A stretch of 5,477 nt of DNA from assembly GCA_030609865.1 (NCBI GenBank), contig JAUWSZ010000222.1, positions 1 to 5,477 on the forward strand, given 5' to 3'. Positions 1 to 5,374 of this stretch are shown piece by piece (the stretch's first letter is position 1; the number at the start of each line of letters is the position of its first letter). This stretch comes from a bacterium (GTDB lineage: Bacteria; Desulfobacterota; DSWW01). Position numbers and translations under genes: made by a program. Under the pieces are notes generated by a model. It was not told the origin of the DNA, searched no databases, and saw only the letters and a program-made list of their open reading frames with translations.

Positions 1-1179
1 GCGTGGAAGTGCTGGAAGTGCGGGTTCTGCCGGATGAGCCATCCGGACAAACAAACCACCCACAAGTATTCGGACAACTGTCCGCGGGGGACCCGCTACC
101 GGTTCGACTCCTTTTACGGGATAGGGACCCAGGAGCTCCTGCGAGCCCTGACCTGCGATCCCCCGGAGCTGGATATCACGGACCCCGTGGTTGCCGAGCG
201 AATCCAACAGATCGTCTACACCTGCCCCCAGTGCGGAGCCTGTCAGACCAACTGCAATCCGACGAAGCATCTCGAGCCCGCGAACGCGTCGATCGCCTTG
301 CGGCGCTGGCTCGTCGAGCAGGGGCTGGGCCCGCTGCCCGAGCATCAGCCACTCGTCAAGAGCATCATGAACTACGACAACCCCTGGATGCAGCCCCGGG
401 CGGCCCGGACGAAATGGGCCAAGAAGCGAAAGGTAAAGGATGCGTCGAAGGAGGAGATCGAGGTGCTCTACTACCCGGGATGCACAGCCTCCTATGATCC
501 GTACATACAACCGGTGGCCGGCTGGGTGACCGAGGTGCTCCAGGCAGCGGACATAGACTTCGGGATCCTGGGCAAGAACGAGATCTGCTGTGGCTCGACG
601 GTCATGCGCGTCGGCGATATGGATAATTTCCGCAAAATTCGGGCAAAGAACCTCGAGTCTCTGAACAGCACCTCTGCCAAGGTCATCGTCACCGCCTGCG
701 CGGGATGCTTCAGCACCCTGACCCACGAGTACAAGGAAGACCTGAATGCAGAGGTCAAGCACATGGTGGAGTTCATGGACGAACTCATCCAGGACGACAA
801 GCTCAAGTTCACCAAGAACCTTGACCTGGAGGTCACCTATCACGATCCCTGCCATGTGGGCCGGTACTGCGATGTCTACGAGGCTCCCCGGAACATCCTG
901 AAGGCCCTGCCCGGGGTTACGCTCAAGGAGATGGAGCGGATACGGGAGTGGAGTTGGTGCTGCGGGGCCGGAGGAGGATGCCGGACGGCCTTCCCCGAGG
1001 ACATTGCCGGGTTTGCGGCAGAGGCACGGCTCGAAGAGGCCCATCAGACCGGGGTCCGGACACTCGTGACGGCCTGTCCCTTCTGCGAACAGAACCTCGG
1101 AGAGAACGCCAAACGGACATTCGACCGTTTCGGCATGCAGGTGCGGGATATTATGGAGCTGGTTTACGAGGCCTTATAG
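1..1179 (+). CDS. HdrD/GlpC-like iron-sulfur electron-transfer protein, two 4Fe-4S motifs plus two CCG domains (5' end missing)
   Basis: The reading frame is open from base 1 and a ferredoxin motif begins at codon 4, so the true start lies upstream; the ATG at 34 falls inside that motif and is not the start. Seen: first 4Fe-4S motif Cys 4, 7, 10 and Cys27-Pro (window codon numbers); second motif Cys 75, 78, 81, 85 (CPQCGACQTNCNP). Two cysteine-rich CCG domains follow: Cys161, Cys196-Cys197-Gly, Cys233-x2-Cys236; then Cys284, Cys320-Cys321-Gly, Cys359-x2-Cys362. Known: this order is typical of HdrD, GlpC, GlcF and DsrK-type proteins, where CCG domains bind an unusual Fe-S cluster or act on disulfides and quinones. 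About 392 codons are visible, close to a GlpC-type length, but an N-terminal NarI-like membrane domain upstream cannot be excluded. Inference: it links a dehydrogenase or electron-transfer flavoprotein to a downstream acceptor. BamD-type benzoyl-CoA reductase subunits are an alternative. Its stop is 7 nt from the convergent dehydrogenase stop. Confidence 0.88.
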   Translation, partial: AWKCWKCGFCRMSHPDKQTTHKYSDNCPRGTRYRFDSFYGIGTQELLRALTCDPPELDITDPVVAERIQQIVYTCPQCGACQTNCNPTKHLEPANASIALRRWLVEQGLGPLPEHQPLVKSIMNYDNPWMQPRAARTKWAKKRKVKDASKEEIEVLYYPGCTASYDPYIQPVAGWVTEVLQAADIDFGILGKNEICCGSTVMRVGDMDNFRKIRAKNLESLNSTSAKVIVTACAGCFSTLTHEYKEDLNAEVKHMVEFMDELIQDDKLKFTKNLDLEVTYHDPCHVGRYCDVYEAPRNILKALPGVTLKEMERIREWSWCCGAGGGCRTAFPEDIAGFAAEARLEEAHQTGVRTLVTACPFCEQNLGENAKRTFDRFGMQVRDIMELVYEAL

Positions 1180-1186
1180 CCCCGCG

Positions 1187-2008
1187 TCAATCCACGCTCC
1201 ATCGCTCGATCTGCTTGCCCAACAGCTTGTTGAAGCCATGATAGAGGAAAGGCGCAAACCGCTTGAAGCCGTAAACGACCTTCATTTCCGGGCCGGGAAT
1301 GATGAGGAATTTGTTCTTCTGCACCGCGCTGAGGACGTTTTTCGCACAGGTCTCCTTGGTGATACCGAGCCACGAGGGAAGGTCTTTCGTCGCAGCCTCC
1401 TCCTTGAATCCCCTCCTCGCCGTCGCATCGAAGATGTTCGTCCGGACGAAGCCCGGGCAGACGACCGTCACGCCGATGCCGAAACGGGCAAGCTCATTCC
1501 GGAGTACTTCCGACAGCCCCACGAGCCCGAACTTCGTCGTCGTGTAGGCGGACATGCCGGGGCTCGCGCTGAGCCCTGCAGAGGAGGCGACGTTGACGAT
1601 GTGGCCGCTTTTCTGCTTCACCATGTGCGGCAGGGCAAAATGAATTCCGTAGATGGGCCCCCACAGGTTGATGCCCACAATCCATTCCCAGTCTTTCAGG
1701 CTCAGGTGCCGCATCTCCCCGCTCAACCCCACACCCGCGTTGTTCATCATGATGTCGATCCTGCCGAAGGTGTCGACGGTCTTGTTGATCATCCCCTCGA
1801 CCTGTTCCGGCTTGGAGACGTCCACGCCGAGGGCCACGGCCTTTCTGCCCTTTGCCTCGATGGCCGAGACCGTCTCGGCCAGTCCCGCCTCGTTGATGTC
1901 CGAGACGACGAGGTCCGCCCCCTTATCGGCAAACTCGACAGCCGTTGCCTGACCGATCCCGCTCGCAGCTCCGGTAACCACAGCGATTTTGTCTTTCAAG
2001 TTTCTCAT
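1187..2008 (-). CDS. Classical short-chain dehydrogenase/reductase (SDR family, NAD(P)-dependent)
   Basis: A complete 273-residue classical SDR with a Rossmann fold. Seen: cofactor-loop motif TGAASGIG at 12-19, Asp37 at the end of the second beta strand (in this family usually favouring NAD over NADP), Asp63-Val64 contacting adenine, NNAG at 89-92, and a full catalytic tetrad Asn114, Ser142, Tyr155, Lys159 (YTTTK). The PG motif is at 185-186. The C-terminal region (about 230-270) is basic and aromatic, longer than in FabG-type enzymes; this tail often varies with substrate. Known: such enzymes interconvert alcohols and ketones, acting on hydroxyacyl-CoAs, steroids, sugars or small alcohols. 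The substrate is not readable here. The start is supported by GGGAG 10 nt upstream and by a strong promoter at 2049-2077. The gene is monocistronic as far as the window shows, divergent from the three-gene operon and convergent with the Fe-S gene. Confidence 0.93.
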   Translation of the reverse strand: MRNLKDKIAVVTGAASGIGQATAVEFADKGADLVVSDINEAGLAETVSAIEAKGRKAVALGVDVSKPEQVEGMINKTVDTFGRIDIMMNNAGVGLSGEMRHLSLKDWEWIVGINLWGPIYGIHFALPHMVKQKSGHIVNVASSAGLSASPGMSAYTTTKFGLVGLSEVLRNELARFGIGVTVVCPGFVRTNIFDATARRGFKEEAATKDLPSWLGITKETCAKNVLSAVQKNKFLIIPGPEMKVVYGFKRFAPFLYHGFNKLLGKQIERWSVD

Positions 2009-2018
2009 CGCAACATCA

Positions 2019-2023
2019 CTCCC
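2019..2023 (-). promoter_or_regulatory. Shine-Dalgarno site of the SDR gene
   Basis: Reading the minus strand, GGGAG lies 10 nt before the ATG at 2008-2006. A second ATG at 2012-2014 sits between them but is out of frame and meets a stop almost at once, so the annotated start holds. Confidence 0.6.
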
Positions 2024-2048
2024 GTATCAAGGGTTGAAGGACATGCAA

Positions 2049-2077
2049 AGTATAGGAAAGGTAAGGACCGTCGTCAA
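2049..2077 (-). promoter_or_regulatory. Sigma-70-type promoter for the SDR gene
   Basis: On the minus strand TTGACG (2077-2072) is followed after exactly 17 nt by TATACT (2054-2049). Each hexamer matches the consensus at five of six positions with ideal spacing. Transcription would start near 2041-2042, giving a leader of about 33 nt that contains the GGGAG ribosome-binding site. No obvious operator overlaps it. This is the best promoter in the window. Confidence 0.75.
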
Positions 2078-2145
2078 ATGTTCTGGAAACACGCGCGCGC
2101 ATGCAGTAGAATGACCGCAACTTTTATACGGCGCTCACCCCGATG

Positions 2146-2151
2146 AAAGGG
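2146..2151 (+). promoter_or_regulatory. Shine-Dalgarno site that places the start at 2158
   Basis: AAAGGG ends 6 nt before the ATG at 2158. The earlier in-frame ATG at 2143 has no purine-rich site before it (the preceding bases are GGCGCTCACCCCG), and the AAAGGG lies within its first codons. The later ATG is therefore preferred. Confidence 0.55.
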
Positions 2152-2157
2152 TTGCTT

Positions 2158-3477
2158 ATGTTACTTTATACTCCGGAGGAACTCGCATCCGAAGCCCGCT
2201 CCCTGTCCGAGATGGCCCTCGAGGAGCTCGAGCTAGGAAATCTGGATCAGGTGCGCTTCCTGCTCGGGCGGATGTCGGTGGGCCACTTCGAGCTATACTT
2301 CGGGTACCTCGACTGGGTCACGTGCATGGCGGGCAAGATCCTGCGGGACTTTGGCGAGGCCTACTTTGACACCACCTCCGGCAAGATAGCCCGGTTTCTG
2401 ATGACCCCCTACGCAAAGGGCCTCCAGGAGGGAAACGAGAAGGAAACCATCACAGACATCATGACCCTGTGGTGTCATCAGATGGGCGGAATCGATCCCC
2501 TCGGAGAGACCAAGAACGAAATCGCCTTCTCGCTTGCCCCGTGCGGTTCCGGGGGAAGGCTGGTGTTGGGAGGCCTGTACGAGGCCTCGCCCCAGAAGTA
2601 CCCGCCCCTGCGTGACGGCAAGCCCCTGTTCTGCCGAATCTGTCAGCACCTTCAGGCGGCCCTAAACGAACAGGCGGGAAAGGCCTTCTGGAGTGCCGTA
2701 CCGGAGCGAGAGCGCACCGGATTCTGCCGGGTACGCTTTTCCAAGCATGAAACAAGGGAGAAGTACCTCTTCAATGCAGAGGAGACCTACCGGATCATCA
2801 CGCCACGCTGCCATCAGGCCTTGAAACGACTCGAGAGCAACAATCAGGATATTCAGGGGCTGCTGCGAGACCAGCACAAGGAATGGAGGCCCCTGCACGA
2901 CTTGCTCAACCTCTGGGTAACGGCCCTCTTCTCCGTAATCTACGAGGAAAAGGGGATGGCTTACCTATCGGAGCTCGTCTGGGAAACCTACGTTGCGATG
3001 TTCGACTCTACCTATCGCATGTACGGCATGATGGACACCCAGAGCCTTTTCCGCAACATGGTCCGGTTGTGGTACTACCATCAGGCAACCTTCCGCGTGA
3101 TCGAGGAAGAGGACCGCTTTGTCTTCCTGCTCGACCCGTGCGGCAGCGGGGGCCGCCTGTATCGAGGAGAGGTGTTGATCCCCGGGGTCTTTCGGTACGG
3201 GACCGGGATGCTTTGTGAAAGCCGGGAACCGGACGACATAACGTTCGGGCGTGCCCCCTTCCCGATCTACTGCATCCACTGCGCTGCAACGAATCGGGAT
3301 CAGTTCGAGGGAAAGCCATGGTCCTTCGTCGTAGACGGCGAGGCGATGTCCGACCCCTCCAAGCCGTGCATACAGTATCTTTACAAGAAAGAAGCGTCCC
3401 GTGTGGCTCCACCGAAGCTTCTGAAGCAGGTGGGACTCAGCGACGCAAAACCCTTGGATAAGGAATACGCGCTATGA
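2158..3477 (+). CDS. Internally duplicated PCGSGGRL/CxxC protein of unknown function
   Basis: The protein has 439 residues from the ATG at 2158, or 444 from 2143; numbering here is from 2143. Seen: two copies of a module of about 190 residues. Each has a helical N-terminal part (shared WVT at 58-60 and 258-260; LW at 109-110 and 309-310), then F-S/L-L-x-PCGSGGRL (C134; C333), then a CxxC (C164/C167, CRIC; C377/C380, CIHC), then a last cysteine (C195; C409) before a basic stretch. This gives four equivalent cysteines per copy, suggesting a metal or Fe-S site in each. Spacing differs mainly between the first and second cysteines (30 versus 44 residues). No signal peptide or membrane helix is evident, so it is probably cytoplasmic. 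I recall PCGSGGR-type proteins only as uncharacterised and assign no function. It is first in a three-gene operon; the next start overlaps its stop. Weak -10-like boxes (TAGAAT at 2107-2112, TTTATA at 2123-2128) lie upstream without a convincing -35. Confidence 0.85.
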   Translation: MLLYTPEELASEARSLSEMALEELELGNLDQVRFLLGRMSVGHFELYFGYLDWVTCMAGKILRDFGEAYFDTTSGKIARFLMTPYAKGLQEGNEKETITDIMTLWCHQMGGIDPLGETKNEIAFSLAPCGSGGRLVLGGLYEASPQKYPPLRDGKPLFCRICQHLQAALNEQAGKAFWSAVPERERTGFCRVRFSKHETREKYLFNAEETYRIITPRCHQALKRLESNNQDIQGLLRDQHKEWRPLHDLLNLWVTALFSVIYEEKGMAYLSELVWETYVAMFDSTYRMYGMMDTQSLFRNMVRLWYYHQATFRVIEEEDRFVFLLDPCGSGGRLYRGEVLIPGVFRYGTGMLCESREPDDITFGRAPFPIYCIHCAATNRDQFEGKPWSFVVDGEAMSDPSKPCIQYLYKKEASRVAPPKLLKQVGLSDAKPLDKEYAL

Positions 3478-3746
3478 GCCTTCTCAGCCAACTGATCGGA
3501 ACCTTCTTGATGTTTCTCGGCTTCATCGGGATCCTGGCCGGTAGTCTCCTGTACCGGATGAAACAGGCAGACCTAGGGAAGATGTACATGTCGGCCACCA
3601 TGATGGGTGGGGGGGAGATGTCGGACGCACCCATGGTGCGGTTCCTCACACGCCTGAGAGGAAACGACCCGTTGAAGAGGCAATGGGCACTGCGAATCCT
3701 GCTGGGCGGACTCCTCGTAGCCGTCGTCGGGGCCTGGCTCGCTTGA
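3474..3746 (+). CDS. Small two-helix membrane protein, function unknown
   Basis: The product is 90 residues. Seen: a hydrophobic helix at about 5-27, a loop of about 40 residues containing basic residues and MGGGEM, and a second hydrophobic helix at about 70-89 ending at the C-terminus. It has no cysteine, histidine cluster or enzyme motif. The ATG overlaps the TGA of the preceding gene (ATGA, 3474-3477), and AAGGA at 3460-3464 gives a 9-nt spacing, so translational coupling is likely. The tight linkage suggests it anchors or assists the duplicated cysteine protein at the membrane; that is inference. A run of seven G at 3609-3615 lies in the loop, but the frame is intact on both sides. I do not recognise the family. 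Confidence 0.8.
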   Translation: MSLLSQLIGTFLMFLGFIGILAGSLLYRMKQADLGKMYMSATMMGGGEMSDAPMVRFLTRLRGNDPLKRQWALRILLGGLLVAVVGAWLA

Positions 3747-3759
3747 AAGGAGACACAAC

Positions 3760-3969
3760 ATGAACGCCAAGACAACCGAGGCTTCACCACAGTCCACACC
3801 GACCCACCTCGTCTGCCCCACGTGCGGCGGCCCGGTGATAGCTAAAATAGCCTTTGGCAGCAATTTCTGTGGGGTGCGCACCGTAGCCGCGTGCAACAAA
3901 GGCTGCGAGTGGACCCTACAGGAGCAGCAAACCATGAACAACGCGGCAAGTGACGAGATGTTCAGTTAG
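3760..3969 (+). CDS. Small five-cysteine, zinc-ribbon-like protein
   Basis: The product is 69 residues. Seen: a polar Thr/Ser/Pro-rich N-terminus, then Cys19-x2-Cys22-Gly-Gly (CPTCGG), Cys37, and Cys45-x3-Cys49 followed by Trp51. The CPTCGG knuckle followed by a second cysteine pair looks like a compact zinc ribbon or rubredoxin-like metal site, with Cys37 as an extra or alternative ligand. It has no membrane helix. AAAGGAG at 3746-3752, 7 nt before the ATG, overlaps the stop of the previous gene, so it is the third gene of the operon. The real coding nature is supported by this ribosome-binding site, the 13-nt gap and the ordered cysteines. Role unknown; a metal-binding or nucleic-acid-binding partner of the upstream proteins is possible. 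Confidence 0.75.
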   Translation: MNAKTTEASPQSTPTHLVCPTCGGPVIAKIAFGSNFCGVRTVAACNKGCEWTLQEQQTMNNAASDEMFS

Positions 3970-4047
3970 GGGAGTGACTCATAACTTGTGTCCCAGTTTC
4001 CGGCAATTCATCTGCCATCACTGTTTGACGCCAGGGATTAGCCGTTT

Positions 4048-4177
4048 GCTAATAGGTATTAGCAGTCAGGTATTAGGTATTAGCAGTTAGGTATTAGCTC
4101 CCAGCCACCCCCCCGTCAGAATGCGCGCCAAGGGGGAGAGGGGTGGGCTAATACCTAAGACCTAATACCTAATAGCC
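4048..4177. repeat. Inverted heptamer array forming a long hairpin
   Basis: The left arm carries four copies of AGGTATT (starting at 4054, 4068, 4075 and 4089), three of them extending to AGGTATTAGC. The right arm carries AATACCT-AAGACCT-AATACCT in perfect tandem (4150-4170). Positions 4071-4098 pair with 4147-4174 over 28 nt with only three contiguous mismatches (CAG against the complement of GTC). Inside that, CCACCCC (4105-4111) pairs with GGGGTGG (4140-4146) after a 6-nt bulge, leaving a loop with GCGCGC. The segment 4048-4063 (GCTAATA-GG-TATTAGC) is a smaller palindrome whose first half matches the start of the right arm, so alternative pairings compete. No T-run follows on either strand, so a simple intrinsic terminator is unlikely. 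A REP-like or MITE-like element is the likeliest class. Confidence 0.8.
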
Positions 4178-4193
4178 AATGAATTCACTGGCT
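4174..4193. repeat. 20-bp imperfect palindrome, possible operator
   Basis: The core CCAATGAATTCACTGG (4176-4191) is self-complementary except for one A/C pair, and the symmetry continues to AG...CT at 4174-4193 around a GAATTC centre. It begins at the outer edge of the heptamer array and sits about 60 nt before the start at 4253. It may be a regulator-binding site or the terminal part of the repeat element; nothing in the window distinguishes these. Confidence 0.4.
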
Positions 4194-4240
4194 GTCCCTG
4201 ACTAAGGGAAACGCGGATGTTCCGATAGAAGACTCTAAGA

Positions 4241-4246
4241 GGGAGG
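4241..4246 (+). promoter_or_regulatory. Shine-Dalgarno site that places the start at 4253
   Basis: GGGAGG lies 6 nt before the ATG at 4253. The in-frame GTG at 4247 directly abuts this site and could not use it, so the ATG is preferred. The local sequence GGGTGCTTATG closely resembles GGGTTGCTTATG at the other operon's start (2149-2160). Confidence 0.65.
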
Positions 4247-4252
4247 GTGCTT

Positions 4253-5032
4253 ATGAAACTGGACTCCTGGGTTTTGGAAGTGGTCTTGTATGGTTTCTTT
4301 CTGTTGATGCTGCGCGAAGGCCGCCTCGTACTCGGTCGAGAGCGAACCAGCATCTTCCTGTGGGGTTCGATCCTGTGGACCGGGATCATCGAAAATGCGA
4401 TGGTCATCCTGGGCGGGTACGACTATTTCGCGTACGCCGACTACTACAGTTTCGGCGGGAAACTCATCGACGGGTATGCAGGCTGGGTCGCGTGGATCCT
4501 GGTCGTACCCCTGGCGATCTGCATCGGCTGGTTTCTCTTGAGCCTGCCCGCCCTGATCATCTCCCTCCGGATTCTCGGGGACAGGAGGAGCATCTGGCTC
4601 AAGGCGGCCTTTGCCGGCCTGATGCTCGTCAGTTTCGACATGCTCCTCGACCCTATATCGGTCGTGAATGAATGGTGGCGGTGGACATCCCCCAGCTACT
4701 ACCTTCGCGGCGTGACCCTGGGGAACTACATCGGCTGGTTCTTCCTGCTCTTCTTCTTTGGGGCGGTGTTCGAACGAACTGTGCTCCAGAAGGGTGGTTT
4801 TCGCTGGCTCTCAGGCATCGAACGATGGGTCTTTCGAACCGACACGATGGATCTATCCGGCATGGAGACGCGGCGGATCGGCAAGATATTCTATTTTCGC
4901 CTGATGGCCTTCCTGCCGATCTTCTTCATCTGCTGCATGGTTGTAGCCACTGCGGTGCTTCTCGCTTTCGGCAACAACTGGGGCCCCTTTGACAGCGTTT
5001 TCCCAAACGATTTCATTCAGAGGCCGCGTTAG
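4253..5032 (+). CDS. CruF-like carotenoid biosynthesis family membrane protein (DUF422)
   Basis: The product has 259 residues and is an integral membrane protein with about six or seven hydrophobic segments (roughly 6-20, 33-53, 76-106, 116-133, 155-173, 212-240). Seen: a run resembling the signature of the CruF/DUF422 family, with Asp129, Asp133-Pro134, Trp141/142/144, Tyr149-Tyr150, and Asn158-x2-Gly161-Trp162 (family pattern: DP, then WxW, YYG, N-x2-GW). An upstream Glu47-Asn48 followed by a Gly/Tyr/Phe-rich stretch (GGYDYFAY) matches the family's first conserved block in position. Known: CruF and bisanhydrobacterioruberin hydratase add water to the psi end of carotenoids. Inference: this is a divergent homologue; VTLGN replaces the usual VPLxN, and no other carotenoid gene is in the window, so the exact reaction is open. 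The start uses GGGAGG at 4241-4246. A small membrane protein follows 51 nt downstream. Confidence 0.68.
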   Translation: MKLDSWVLEVVLYGFFLLMLREGRLVLGRERTSIFLWGSILWTGIIENAMVILGGYDYFAYADYYSFGGKLIDGYAGWVAWILVVPLAICIGWFLLSLPALIISLRILGDRRSIWLKAAFAGLMLVSFDMLLDPISVVNEWWRWTSPSYYLRGVTLGNYIGWFFLLFFFGAVFERTVLQKGGFRWLSGIERWVFRTDTMDLSGMETRRIGKIFYFRLMAFLPIFFICCMVVATAVLLAFGNNWGPFDSVFPNDFIQRPR

Positions 5033-5070
5033 ACCCGTACCGTTCTTACCGGCGGAAAGACCGAAACCAT

Positions 5071-5076
5071 AGGAGG
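5071..5076 (+). promoter_or_regulatory. Consensus Shine-Dalgarno site of the 86-aa membrane protein
   Basis: AGGAGG with a 7-nt spacing to the ATG at 5084 is the strongest ribosome-binding site in the window, and it is good support that this short gene is real. Confidence 0.75.
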
Positions 5077-5083
5077 CATTCAA

Positions 5084-5344
5084 ATGTGTCCAGAACAAAA
5101 TACCGACCAAAATGTTCCCGAAATCTCGCTCCGGGCCAAACTCCGCATGGCCTACTTCCTGCTCCTTCTCGTAGCCATCCACATCGTGGAGGCAACCATC
5201 ACGTTTCCGTTCGTGGACCACACCACGGCTACCCAGAACGTGATCTATGCCTTCATCGTGACCGCTCCGTTCTGCGCGATCAACATCATCTTCATCATAC
5301 TCACACGCCGGGACCTGGCTACTGTCCGAAAGCAAAGCCAGTAG
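5084..5344 (+). CDS. Small two-helix membrane protein, function unknown
   Basis: The product has 86 residues: a polar N-terminus (1-20), a hydrophobic helix at about 22-42, a short loop with FPFVDHTTAT, a second helix at about 52-73, and a basic tail (TRRDLATVRKQ). The positive tail suggests that the C-terminus is cytoplasmic and, with two helices, the N-terminus as well. His33, Glu36 and His46 lie in or near the first helix and loop, but no known motif is recognised. It follows the CruF-like gene by 51 nt with no terminator between, so co-transcription is likely. A role alongside the carotenoid-family protein is only suggested by position. An overlapping frame at 5086-5379 lacks this helical pattern and its own ribosome-binding site. 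Confidence 0.8.
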   Translation: MCPEQNTDQNVPEISLRAKLRMAYFLLLLVAIHIVEATITFPFVDHTTATQNVIYAFIVTAPFCAINIIFIILTRRDLATVRKQSQ

Positions 5345-5355
5345 GTATTCTGTAT

Positions 5356-5374
5356 ATCCCCGTTGGCGGGGGAT
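5356..5374 (+). terminator. Weak candidate terminator hairpin
   Basis: ATCCCC (5356-5361) pairs with GGGGAT (5369-5374) around a 7-nt loop; a shifted register, CCCCG/CGGGG with a TTGG loop, is also possible. It lies 11 nt past the stop of the 86-aa gene, where a terminator is expected, but the following GTTAAC is not a proper T-run. It may stop or slow transcription, or protect the 3' end. Confidence 0.4.

Larger units (their letters stand above)
3970..4252. other. Non-coding region of 283 nt between two operons
   Basis: I see no credible gene on either strand. The left 78 nt hold no recognisable terminator for the upstream operon: no hairpin with a T-run follows the stop at 3969. The middle holds the inverted heptamer array (4048-4177) and the right part a palindrome (4174-4193) and a short inverted repeat, CCCT-N5-AGGG (4196-4208). 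TTGACG at 4025-4030 is -35-like, but the bases 17 nt downstream (GCTAAT) are a poor -10. No clear promoter for the gene at 4253 could be picked out. Confidence 0.7.

Noticed and set aside
2084..2105. Sigma-54 promoter upstream of the three-gene operon (TGG...TGCA)
   Set aside because: The GG and GC elements are about 18 nt apart, not the spacing needed for -24/-12 recognition.
1238..2146. Long plus-strand open frame opposite the SDR gene
   Set aside because: It runs antisense to an SDR with all catalytic motifs, its translation is rich in Arg, His, Asp and Pro with no domain, and high GC content explains such shadows.
2143..2157. ATG at 2143 as start of the duplicated cysteine protein
   Set aside because: There is no ribosome-binding site before it, while AAAGGG is well placed for the ATG at 2158. 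The two differ by only five residues, so this stays a preference.
3970..4010. Possible insertion-sequence end (GAGTGACTC followed by TTGTGTCCCAG)
   Set aside because: No matching inverted end, target duplication or transposase fragment is visible in the window.
4025..4053. Sigma-70 promoter TTGACG-N17-GCTAAT reading into the heptamer array
   Set aside because: The -10 lacks the two most important leading bases, so support is too weak to annotate.
4048..4177. CRISPR array
   Set aside because: The units are 7 bp and inverted, without regular spacers of about 30 bp, and no cas gene is present.
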